Counted from the first letter of the stretch, positions 1-7,222 are shown. The stretch: DNA of 10,178 nt from Candidatus Kaiserbacteria bacterium (GCA_020428895.1 JAGQLZ010000044.1:1-10178), one strand, 5' to 3'. Program-made: numbers and translations. Notes: generated by a model from the letters alone, not told the origin.

Positions 1-34
1 GTAGCAAGTCCAGCTTTAATGAAGATATATTAAT

Positions 35-1702
35 TTAGTCAACTACCGATTTTTTTACCGCTGATTTTAATAGCTCTGGCTTGGGATCAACTTTTTTATG
101 GGGATTGAAAATTCGGTGCGGGTCGAAAATTTCTTTAATCTCCTGAAATACATTAATTACCTCAGGACTAAAAATTTTATGTAAATACGGCGTACGAATC
201 AATCCATCATTATGCTCTCCGGTAATTGAGCCATGATATTCCGCCACCAAAGAATACACGCGTTCCGATAGGTCATTGATAATATGTACAAAATCTGGAC
301 GTGAAAAATCCATAAGTGGAATAATGTGAAAATTCCCATCACCTACGTGTCCAGCCACGGTATAAGTAAGTTTATATTCATCAAGGATTTCATAAAGCCG
401 TGGCAAAAACTCTGGTAAATATTGTGGAGCTACCACCATGTCGTCAATAAACGGAGCAGTGTGTTTGCCTCGAATATTTTCTCGTAAGAGCTTGAAACTC
501 TCACGACGGATTGTCCAAAATTTATTAGCTTCCTGCTGACTGCCGGTCACGTGGGTTGCAATATCATATTTACTTAATACAGCTTGTTCGGCCGTTTTAG
601 CGATTACCTCTGCTTCCTTTTCTGTGTCTGCGGAAAATTCAGCCATCAAAACCAGCTTAGGGATACCGCCTGTCATTACCATCTTAATTTCCGGCCAAAA
701 GTCACGTGCCAACTTAAATGGATTACCACCAAGTCTTTTAAATAACTTAGGAAAAACTTTAAGCATTACATTGAATGTTTTATCATCATAAGACTCAAAA
801 CTTTCCGGCTGTTTTTCTAAAACCGTGTTTACTATCTTGCCTAAATCAACAAAGTGTTTGGCTCGCAAAAACATAACCAACATACGAGAAGCTGGTTTTG
901 GTTTTACTAAATCAAAAGTTATTTCACTTACAAAACCGAGGGTGCCTTGTGAACCAACAAAAAGCTGGGTCAGGTCAAAGGTATCATTGTTTTTATCCCA
1001 GACATTCCATATTCCGTATCCTGACGAATTCTTAGTGACTTGCGGTTTAGCCGCCATGATAACGTCATAATTATCACGAACGAGTTCTTCGATCCGTCTA
1101 TAAATCTCACCTTCGTAATCATGTTGAGCTTTTTTTGCTTCTAGTTCAGCACGGTTTAATTTTTTGAAAGTATATTCAATACCATCTTGAAGGACTACTT
1201 TCAGTTCTCTTGTATAGCGTTCGGTTTTTCCATAAGTAAGCGATTTTTCACCAGCCGAATTATTAGCAACCATGCCGCCAACTGTGTTTAGTTCTTTACT
1301 AGCGGTATAGCTTGGCAAGAGAGCATCATATTTTAAAGTTTCTTTTTCGAAATCTCGATAATAAACTCCGGGTTCAGTAACAGCTGTATGAGCATCAACC
1401 TGTTTAATATTATTAAAGTATCGAGTAAAATCAACTACAATCGAGTCAGTAAGTGGCCCTCCTGACATATCTGTTCCAGCACTACGAGCAGTTAGCGAAA
1501 GTTCGCCTCGCTTGCTGTGTACAAAGTGAATAAGTGTATATAAATCTTCAACATCCTTAGGATAAACAACTAAACTAGGTTGAATCTTGAAAATACTTGT
1601 ATCTTCACTGTATTTATCAAGTACCGCCAGTGATTGATCTACTTCCCCTTTAAATTGTTCCGGTAATGATATTAATCTTTTATTAGTGGGTAGCGTATCC
1701 AT
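35..1702 (-). CDS. FAD-linked dehydrogenase of the GlcD/Dld type (D-2-hydroxyacid dehydrogenase-like)
   Basis: The 555-residue protein has the full architecture of the VAO/PCMH flavoprotein family, which oxidises D-lactate, glycolate or related 2-hydroxyacids using FAD. The FAD-binding half shows the pyrophosphate-loop motif TARSAGTDMSGG (71-82), GGMVANNSAGEKSLTYGK (142-159) and GSQGTLGFVSEI (250-261). The C-terminal FAD-oxidase domain shows GHVGDGNFHIIP (451-462), GEHNDGLIRTPYL (495-507) and a final FDPHRIFNPHK block. The family commonly reads GEHG[ID]G where this protein has GEHNDG. There is no signal peptide, membrane helix or fused Fe-S (CCG) domain, so it should be a cytoplasmic or peripheral stand-alone flavoprotein. 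The ATG lies 13 nt after the stop of the membrane haem protein gene, with only a weak AGAAG upstream, so the two are probably co-transcribed. Substrate and electron acceptor cannot be read from the sequence; D-lactate is a guess from family frequency. Confidence 0.88.
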   Translation of the reverse strand: MDTLPTNKRLISLPEQFKGEVDQSLAVLDKYSEDTSIFKIQPSLVVYPKDVEDLYTLIHFVHSKRGELSLTARSAGTDMSGGPLTDSIVVDFTRYFNNIKQVDAHTAVTEPGVYYRDFEKETLKYDALLPSYTASKELNTVGGMVANNSAGEKSLTYGKTERYTRELKVVLQDGIEYTFKKLNRAELEAKKAQHDYEGEIYRRIEELVRDNYDVIMAAKPQVTKNSSGYGIWNVWDKNNDTFDLTQLFVGSQGTLGFVSEITFDLVKPKPASRMLVMFLRAKHFVDLGKIVNTVLEKQPESFESYDDKTFNVMLKVFPKLFKRLGGNPFKLARDFWPEIKMVMTGGIPKLVLMAEFSADTEKEAEVIAKTAEQAVLSKYDIATHVTGSQQEANKFWTIRRESFKLLRENIRGKHTAPFIDDMVVAPQYLPEFLPRLYEILDEYKLTYTVAGHVGDGNFHIIPLMDFSRPDFVHIINDLSERVYSLVAEYHGSITGEHNDGLIRTPYLHKIFSPEVINVFQEIKEIFDPHRIFNPHKKVDPKPELLKSAVKKSVVD

Positions 1703-1715
1703 ACTATACTTCTGT

Positions 1716-4037
1716 TTATAGTCCTGGCTCTTCTATACGCAATCCAACGTTTGAAACAGCTGATGGAGTATCAGATTCAATACGTTTTACTAACTCAAAA
1801 GTATGAGCGTCATACACTTCAATTTCATTAGCAGTTTGTGACACTATGTACACAAATTGTCCGTCAAGTGTAAATTCAGGATGCCATGAACTTTCCCCCG
1901 GAACTGGTTTGATAGTTTCAACAATTTTATTTATGCGAGCATCGATGACGTAAATTTCATCGTGGTTATCACCAAAAGCCGTATCAGCCCAAACATACGG
2001 ATAACTAGGATCATTAGGATATGAGCGAATGAATAGACCTGGACCACCGGTTTCAATGTAGGCTATTGGTTCCCAAGTGACAGTGTCTATTGCTGTAATA
2101 AGCCCTTCACCAATCGCTGGTACATAAGTGGTGGTACCCCAAGTTGCTCCTGGGCCGGTGTGTGGTGTGTCGCCAGTTTTAACTTCACCGACTTCTTCCC
2201 AAGTGTCTGTGTTAAGCACCCAGACTGTATTGGCTCCCATGGCAGCCACTAAATAGAATTTTCCGTCTGGTGTTAAGTAAGCGTCATGAAGTGGTGTCTG
2301 ATTCCCACCGATGTTCCAGTATTTTTCAGCTACTGGGAAAGTTTGGTCATCTCCATCTATAACCCATACGCTATTGAGATCTTTTAGGGCGATAATAAAA
2401 TCATTACCTTTTTCAACAACCGCACCGACTCGAGACTCAACTTCCACTCCATCAAGCGTACCGACCGTTGGGATAGTTTTTAAAATTTCTAAAGTATCAG
2501 CGTCCACTATTACAACATTACCCGGAGCATAGTTACCAATAGCTATGTACCTTCCGTTGTCTGAAATAGCCGTACCTCGTGAATTTTCACCAACCAGAAT
2601 AGTCTTAACCGGCTTAAAATTATTTAAATCAATTTTGGTAAACCAACCATCACGAGCAATTATGTACATATAACGAGCATCAGGTGAATACACAGAGGTA
2701 TGAGGTTGAAAACCAATATCATGAACTCGCCCTAATACTTCATGGGTTTTCCCATCAATAAAGATTAGTTTCTCAGCATCTTTTTCCACGATTACCATCA
2801 ACTCATGATTATCCCAGCTTCCTGCTTCGACATACAGTTCTTCGTAAGGTTTTAATTCTGATCGTTTGGCCGGTAAATTTTCATCAGGTAAAGTTACATT
2901 TTGATCATCAATTCGCCCAATATATAGACGCATCATTTTGTCACTTACTCCAGCACCGTGGTTCCGGTGGTAATTTTCACTAGCATCAGTACCACAATTG
3001 AAAGCCGCTGGATGTAGTTTTGATTCTGGAGTAGCGTCAAATACCATGTCATCAATGGTTAGCCAACAATCATCTTTTTTATTATGCGAAGCAACTTCAG
3101 TGACGCTAAAACCTAACGAACCAATGTGATAGGACTGAACGCGGTCGCTTATACCGTCAGGGCGCATCTCTAGATACGCTGTAGTAATATCAGTGCCACA
3201 CTGATAGAGATCAGGATATTTTTCTGCAGCCGGAGTGACGTTATAAACTTCACCACTAATAACCACCCAACAATCTTCGATGTGGCTATGACCACCAATT
3301 TCGTTCCAAGTAAAGGTAGCAAAACCAGTCTCATTCTCGACACTTGACTCGCTTGAGTTGACTGAATTTATAACTATTTGACTTGAGTCTTCAGAAAACG
3401 GACTTAGGAACAAACTTAAACCAAATGACGCAACACAAAATAATCCAACGATAACCAATAAAGCATTAATGCTTTGTCGAACATCTGTAAGTTGGAATTG
3501 TCGAGAAATGGCCAAATAAAAATATCCAAAAAATGCAATCGCTCCAAAGTAAAGAGCTAAAGCTAACCACATGCTTATCTCAAATCGGTAGAGCGCATGA
3601 TGAACAACTAAGAATAGCCACGATACAAATACAATAATCGTAGCGAAGACATAGTAAACGCCCACCACTGGTGTGTAGGTTTGTTTTTCATCAAGTACTA
3701 CCATTTTAGGTAATATCCAGTATTGGATAAAAAACTGTGTCATCACCAACACAGCAAAAATAATGGCGGCGGCCTTAAAGATACCGAGTTGCAACATGGC
3801 TTCATACGATAAAGTAAAAAGACCGACCCCAGAAATACTATAGAGGATTATACTTGTCCAACTTACTACTCTACCGTTTTTAATAATAGCTACTTCATCG
3901 TCTGATATTTTCTTATCACGCAAAATTGCCTGTAGCATTAGACTAGAAAACGCAGCCGAACCTAAACCAAGAGCCAAAGCCACTGAAAATACTATCAGAT
4001 ATATATCGTGCAAACTAAAAATTCCAAACAAGAGCAT
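1716..4037 (-). CDS. Membrane-anchored tandem cytochrome b5 / cytochrome d1-like propeller fusion protein
   Basis: This 773-residue protein has three parts. Residues 1-212 contain about six hydrophobic helices (roughly 11-34, 58-80, 84-108, 122-147, 153-177, 190-212); positive charges in the loops place the C-terminal part outside the cytoplasm. Residues about 239-308 and 310-376 are two cytochrome b5-like domains sharing DCW, V[YF][ND][VA]T and CGTD. The second keeps candidate haem ligands H342 (LHPAAF) and H360 (RNHGAG); the first has Y274 and no second His. Residues about 405-773 form an eight-bladed YVTN-type propeller that I align from memory to the haem d1 domain of NirS. H446 (FQPHTS) matches the proximal d1 ligand, and H584 (TPLHD) and H626 (TPHTGPGA) match the two active-site histidines. 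Blocks such as GGPGLFIRSYPN and SSWHPEF also match. Nitrite reduction, haem d1 handling (NirF/NirN-like) or another redox role are all possible. No c-type CXXCH site is present. Confidence 0.85.
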   Translation of the reverse strand: MLLFGIFSLHDIYLIVFSVALALGLGSAAFSSLMLQAILRDKKISDDEVAIIKNGRVVSWTSIILYSISGVGLFTLSYEAMLQLGIFKAAAIIFAVLVMTQFFIQYWILPKMVVLDEKQTYTPVVGVYYVFATIIVFVSWLFLVVHHALYRFEISMWLALALYFGAIAFFGYFYLAISRQFQLTDVRQSINALLVIVGLFCVASFGLSLFLSPFSEDSSQIVINSVNSSESSVENETGFATFTWNEIGGHSHIEDCWVVISGEVYNVTPAAEKYPDLYQCGTDITTAYLEMRPDGISDRVQSYHIGSLGFSVTEVASHNKKDDCWLTIDDMVFDATPESKLHPAAFNCGTDASENYHRNHGAGVSDKMMRLYIGRIDDQNVTLPDENLPAKRSELKPYEELYVEAGSWDNHELMVIVEKDAEKLIFIDGKTHEVLGRVHDIGFQPHTSVYSPDARYMYIIARDGWFTKIDLNNFKPVKTILVGENSRGTAISDNGRYIAIGNYAPGNVVIVDADTLEILKTIPTVGTLDGVEVESRVGAVVEKGNDFIIALKDLNSVWVIDGDDQTFPVAEKYWNIGGNQTPLHDAYLTPDGKFYLVAAMGANTVWVLNTDTWEEVGEVKTGDTPHTGPGATWGTTTYVPAIGEGLITAIDTVTWEPIAYIETGGPGLFIRSYPNDPSYPYVWADTAFGDNHDEIYVIDARINKIVETIKPVPGESSWHPEFTLDGQFVYIVSQTANEIEVYDAHTFELVKRIESDTPSAVSNVGLRIEEPGL

Positions 4038-4045
4038 TTCATCTA

Positions 4046-4051
4046 ATTATA
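4046..4051 (-). promoter_or_regulatory. Possible -10 box just upstream of the b5/d1-like gene
   Basis: Read on the minus strand, a perfect TATAAT (4051-4046) lies 8 nt before the ATG at 4037. If used, transcription would start at or within a base or two of the start codon, giving a nearly leaderless mRNA. No good -35 box is found at the right distance (TGAGTG or ATGAGT), so it may be chance in AT-rich sequence. Confidence 0.3.
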
Positions 4052-4101
4052 ATGAACTAACTAAAAATCACTCATGTTTTTATCCACTGTATTTTCTAAA
4101 C

Positions 4102-5202
4102 TTACCGAAACCTTTCCTGAACATCTTCAACAATATGTAAAACGTGTCTTAGCGGTTCGGCAATTGTCATTATGTATGTTTGTAGTTCGTACCGATCTAG
4201 ATTTTTTACGGTTTTACCTAATTTTATATTGTCATTAGGAAATAACATGTACATATATTCACCGATGAAAGAAAACCGTATATTTATTTTTCTACCATTC
4301 CACCAATCATACAAATCATTCATAAACTCTGGTGTCAAAATATACCGTGCTTCAACTGGATTGGTTGAAGCGACATGTAATAGATCTTCAAAATCATTCC
4401 ATTCTAACTCAGTTTCTTGAGCCCCTTTATTATTTAAATCTTTCCAAAAAGAACGGTGTCCAAACCCTCGTTTATCACCTTCAGTAGATACAAAAGTTTT
4501 ACCTTCTAATTTTTTACCCAGTTCAAGTCGTACAAAGTAACCTTTAAAAATTTTCTTTTCACTCCGGTTTTTACCACTGCCGGTAACATGCCTAATATCC
4601 ATCTCTCCCACCAATAACTCCTTATCATTAACGCTTGCTTTAAACATATCATCAAGATTCATGGTGTTACGCGGTTCGGTAATCAATTCCGAAGCATCTA
4701 GGCCAGATGCAAGTTCAATTTGCTGTTTATTTTCTTGAGCTTTTTTAAATTTATTAAATAATTCAGACAAACCAACTTTATATATTTCAATCTTTTCATC
4801 AGCTAAAAACTGAGTTGAACGATACTCACCGGTTATGCCAAATAAAGAAAAGGTTTCAGAAAATACTACTTGATTAAGTTTTTGATTAAAATCGGTAATA
4901 ATTTTCATTGTTTCAAGGTAAACTCTGAAAAACTTACTAACTAGAAAAATAATAAGAACAATTACTCCAAATATAATCAAATGTGCATATTGGACAAAAA
5001 TTATTTCTGTAAAACCTAAGCCGAAAATAAATATAACGGTTAAAATTGAGAACAGTAGATTTCGTTTTCTAACCGCTTTAACGTAACTGTCCTCTAGATA
5101 ACCAACCTGACTTCTAATTTGGGTATTTATATCAAACCAAGTCTCATTTAGTCTTTGTTCTAAAGATTCTTTACTAGGAAATTTTTTTTTAAAAACATTC
5201 AT
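4102..5202 (-). CDS. DUF3137 family membrane protein
   Basis: The 366-residue protein has a charged cytoplasmic-type N-terminus (1-47), two adjacent membrane helices (about 48-70 and 73-94) and a long soluble C-terminal region. The C-terminal part carries blocks I associate with DUF3137: IFKGYFVRLELGKKLEGKTFV (split as 218-227 and 228-238) and PVEARYILTPEFMNDLYDW (282-300), then a strand-rich stretch and a helical end. The biochemical function of the family is unknown. Genes of this family are often found beside lemA, which supports both the assignment and a role in an envelope unit. Its ATG is only 2 nt downstream of the htpX stop, so translation is probably coupled; the nearest purine-rich stretch (GGGACAAG) lies inside the htpX coding end and is too far away to be a convincing ribosome binding site. 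The gene is followed by 64 nt before the membrane haem protein. Confidence 0.8.
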   Translation of the reverse strand: MNVFKKKFPSKESLEQRLNETWFDINTQIRSQVGYLEDSYVKAVRKRNLLFSILTVIFIFGLGFTEIIFVQYAHLIIFGVIVLIIFLVSKFFRVYLETMKIITDFNQKLNQVVFSETFSLFGITGEYRSTQFLADEKIEIYKVGLSELFNKFKKAQENKQQIELASGLDASELITEPRNTMNLDDMFKASVNDKELLVGEMDIRHVTGSGKNRSEKKIFKGYFVRLELGKKLEGKTFVSTEGDKRGFGHRSFWKDLNNKGAQETELEWNDFEDLLHVASTNPVEARYILTPEFMNDLYDWWNGRKINIRFSFIGEYMYMLFPNDNIKLGKTVKNLDRYELQTYIMTIAEPLRHVLHIVEDVQERFR

Positions 5203-5204
5203 TA

Positions 5205-6104
5205 TTAAACTTGTCCCATACTACGTAAACGTGAAATACGGTCTTCAGCTGGTGGATGAGTGTGGAATAAACTATAAGCTTTTTGAATAAAGCCACGTTT
5301 ACCTCGACCGTACGGATCAGCAATAAACAAATGAGCCGTAGCATGACTGGTACGTTTCATTGGGATATTATGACTCGAAATCTTCTCAAGAGCTGAAGCT
5401 AAACCTTCTGGATATCTGGTAGTTAAAGCTCCAGTTGCATCAGCTAGATACTCTCGCTTACGAGATACTGCTAATTGTATCAATTTGGCGGCTATCGGTG
5501 CCAGAATTATTCCTACGATTGCCAATATCAAAAACGCTGGATGACGGTCGCGGTTGTTTCCCCCGCCGTATAATAATGAACGACTAAAAATGTCGGCCAG
5601 CATCGCTACGCAACCAGCTAAAACAACCGCGACCGTCATCACCAACATGTCTCGGTTACCAATATGAGCCATCTCATGAGCCACTACACCTTCCAACTCT
5701 GAACGATCAAGAATCTGCATTAAACCAGTAGTAACTGCCACGACCGCATGTTTTGGATCACGACCAGTAGCAAAGGCGTTAGGAGCTGGATCGTCTACTA
5801 CATAAACCTTAGGCATTGGTAAACCAGTTGTAATCGCTAAGTTCTCAACTATGTTATATAGTTCTGGAGCTTCTTCCTTCGCTATTGGTTTAGCATTGGT
5901 CATCCGCAAAACGATCTTATCTGAATACCAGAAACTTGTGACATTCATTACTAACGCAAAAATTAGGGCGACGTAAAGAAAAATAAAGCTACCGGAAAAC
6001 CAACTAACCGCATACCCAAGTGCAATTACTACTACTAAAAATACACCCATTAAAAACCAGGTTTTTCGAATATTACTTGACTGTTGTGTATATAGAGTGG
6101 CCAT
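5205..6104 (-). CDS. htpX: HtpX-type membrane zinc metalloprotease (M48B)
   Basis: HtpX is a membrane-bound zinc endopeptidase that degrades misfolded membrane proteins. This 299-residue copy has the usual length. Two membrane helices lie near the N-terminus (about 16-34 and 38-57). The catalytic HEXXH motif is HEMAH at 143-147, with the zinc ligands H143 and H147 and the catalytic E144. A third ligand, E218, sits in SRKREYLADATGA (214-226), the typical HtpX block. Hydrophobic segments near 155-172 and 191-212 flank the catalytic region. The C-terminus ends with FHTHPPAEDRISRLR, typical of the family. All catalytic residues are present, so it should be active. It lies 11 nt after the pyrophosphohydrolase stop, with no clear Shine-Dalgarno sequence, and 2 nt before the DUF3137 gene. 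The lemA/htpX pairing is common in bacteria. Confidence 0.95.
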   Translation of the reverse strand: MATLYTQQSSNIRKTWFLMGVFLVVVIALGYAVSWFSGSFIFLYVALIFALVMNVTSFWYSDKIVLRMTNAKPIAKEEAPELYNIVENLAITTGLPMPKVYVVDDPAPNAFATGRDPKHAVVAVTTGLMQILDRSELEGVVAHEMAHIGNRDMLVMTVAVVLAGCVAMLADIFSRSLLYGGGNNRDRHPAFLILAIVGIILAPIAAKLIQLAVSRKREYLADATGALTTRYPEGLASALEKISSHNIPMKRTSHATAHLFIADPYGRGKRGFIQKAYSLFHTHPPAEDRISRLRSMGQV

Positions 6105-6115
6105 TTATACCAAGT

Positions 6116-6499
6116 CTAAAGTGGAATACCTTGTGGGGTTTCTTCAGTTTTGTAATCTACATCTTCACTCCATACTAAGAAGTGTTTATGATCATACTTA
6201 CCTTTCTTAAGACGGTTTTCGGCTCGAGCTTCTTTCACTTTCTCGTGAGGTATCTCTAGTTGATCAATAATAGTTTCTAAAACCATCATCAAATCACAGT
6301 ACTCGTTTAAGAAATCTTCAGCGCTTCTAGCCATCGATACTGCATGCGCTTCTTCTCTAACCTTCTTAAATAACTCCTGTTGGAATTCTTGAGCATCAGT
6401 AATTGGCCTAACTTCAAAGTTTTCTCCTTTAGCCTTTATCTTATCTGGTACGTTATCTCGAATCAGCTTGTTGTAATATACGCGTGAAATCTTAGCCAT
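6116..6499 (-). CDS. MazG-superfamily house-cleaning NTP pyrophosphohydrolase (COG4997-like)
   Basis: This 127-residue all-alpha protein opens with YYNKLIRDNVPDKIKAKG (8-25), the hallmark of small predicted nucleoside triphosphate pyrophosphatases often mislabelled phosphoribosyl-ATP pyrophosphohydrolase. Such enzymes hydrolyse non-canonical NTPs to NMP and pyrophosphate with Mg2+. The metal-binding signature EExxE...ExxD is partly present: E49-E50 and E66/D69 (EYCDLMMVLE) are there, but position 53 is Ala where the third Glu is expected. The C-terminal KKGKYDHKHFLVW (98-110) also fits the family. The gene lies between lemA (9 nt upstream) and htpX (11 nt downstream), so it is almost certainly in the same transcript, although nucleotide clean-up is not obviously linked to membrane proteolysis. 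There is no Shine-Dalgarno sequence ahead of the ATG. A histidine-biosynthesis role (HisE) is unlikely because no other his genes are nearby and the N-terminal motif differs. Confidence 0.82.
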   Translation of the reverse strand: MAKISRVYYNKLIRDNVPDKIKAKGENFEVRPITDAQEFQQELFKKVREEAHAVSMARSAEDFLNEYCDLMMVLETIIDQLEIPHEKVKEARAENRLKKGKYDHKHFLVWSEDVDYKTEETPQGIPL

Positions 6500-6508
6500 A
6501 ATTATTAA

Positions 6509-7090
6509 TTAAAAGTCTACTTTTACGTTTTCACGTTCCTGACTATTTTCGTCAATTTCAAAATACTGTTGTTCCTTGAAACCAAACATATTTCCAATAA
6601 TATTTGACGGAAAACTCTGTAATGCAATTGCTAAATCACGAACGTTAGTGTTGTAAAAACGTCTAGCAGCTTGGATTTTATTTTCTGTATCAGAAAGTTC
6701 TGTTTGCAACTGACTAAAATTCTGATTAGCTTTAAGATCCGGATAAGCTTCGGCTACTGCTAACAATTTACCGAGGGCACCAGTTAGAGCATTTTCTGCA
6801 CCAGCCATAGCGGCAATCTGATCTGGGGTAATGTTACTAGGATCAACATGTACTTGCGTAGCAGCTGCTCGAGCACTAGTAACGTTATCAAAAGTCTCTT
6901 TTTCGTGTGAAGCATAACCTTTAACTGTTTCAACTAGATTAGGAATCAAGTCGTAACGTCGTTTCAGTTGTACATCAATATCCGCCCATGCTTCTTTGGC
7001 ACGTTGTACCAACTTAACAAATTTATTGTAAGTAACGATGGCGTAAAATGCCAAGACCGCTACTACTCCTAATGTAATCCACAAACCCAT
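6509..7090 (-). CDS. lemA: LemA family membrane protein
   Basis: LemA proteins have one N-terminal membrane helix and a helical-bundle domain; their molecular role is unknown, though they recur next to membrane proteases such as HtpX. This 193-residue copy has the usual length. The helix spans about residues 3-20. It is followed by the family signature RRYDLIPNLVETVKGYASHE (44-63), then AVAEAYPDLKAN (111-122), and the block with FSQLQTELSDTENKI (125-139) and ARRFYNTNVRD (141-151). It is the first gene of a minus-strand run with pyrophosphohydrolase, htpX and DUF3137 genes, separated from the first by 9 nt. No Shine-Dalgarno sequence precedes the ATG; the leader is purely AT-rich. The likely promoter lies in the divergent region up to 7167. 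Confidence 0.95.
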   Translation of the reverse strand: MGLWITLGVVAVLAFYAIVTYNKFVKLVQRAKEAWADIDVQLKRRYDLIPNLVETVKGYASHEKETFDNVTSARAAATQVHVDPSNITPDQIAAMAGAENALTGALGKLLAVAEAYPDLKANQNFSQLQTELSDTENKIQAARRFYNTNVRDLAIALQSFPSNIIGNMFGFKEQQYFEIDENSQERENVKVDF

Positions 7091-7138
7091 AATTAAGTTA
7101 TAGTTAATTCAATAATACTGCTTAATATTACCATATAT

Positions 7139-7167
7139 CAGATATTCATCATCTACTTGATTGTAAA
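7139..7167 (-). promoter_or_regulatory. Candidate promoter for the lemA operon
   Basis: Read on the minus strand, TTTACA (7167-7162, five of six matches to TTGACA) is followed by a 17-nt spacer and TATCTG (7144-7139, a weak match to TATAAT). This would give a leader of about 40 nt ahead of lemA. The -35 box is convincing but the -10 is poor, so this is only a candidate. Confidence 0.35.
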
Positions 7168-7168
7168 T

Positions 7169-7196
7169 TTGACAATTCTAATTAAATGTTGATACT
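7169..7196 (+). promoter_or_regulatory. Candidate sigma70-type promoter for the HD-domain gene
   Basis: A perfect TTGACA -35 box (7169-7174) is followed by a 16-nt spacer and GATACT (7191-7196), four of six matches to TATAAT. Transcription would start near 7203, about 33 nt before the ATG at 7236. Its -35 box is one base from the -35 candidate of the divergent lemA promoter. Confidence 0.5.
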
Positions 7197-7222
7197 TGAA
7201 TATTAGATAGACAAAAAAACAG

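Noticed and set aside
1..34. Left-edge sequence after the FAD dehydrogenase stop
   Set aside because: It is too short to judge; no hairpin, start codon with ribosome binding site or other signal is visible.
825..1070. 81-codon plus-strand frame inside the FAD dehydrogenase gene
   Set aside because: It is antisense to conserved FAD-binding motifs, with no start signal or recognisable protein.
2311..2532. 73-codon plus-strand frame inside the propeller region
   Set aside because: It is antisense to a coherent propeller sequence and is low-complexity Ser/Thr-rich, as expected of a shadow frame.
4062..4080. Possible terminator between the DUF3137 and b5/d1-like genes (A-run and T-run facing each other)
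   Set aside because: Only an A/T stem with mismatches and no GC core can be drawn, so it would not form a stable terminator.
4172..4420. 82-codon plus-strand frame inside the DUF3137 gene
   Set aside because: It is antisense within a supported gene and has no independent support.
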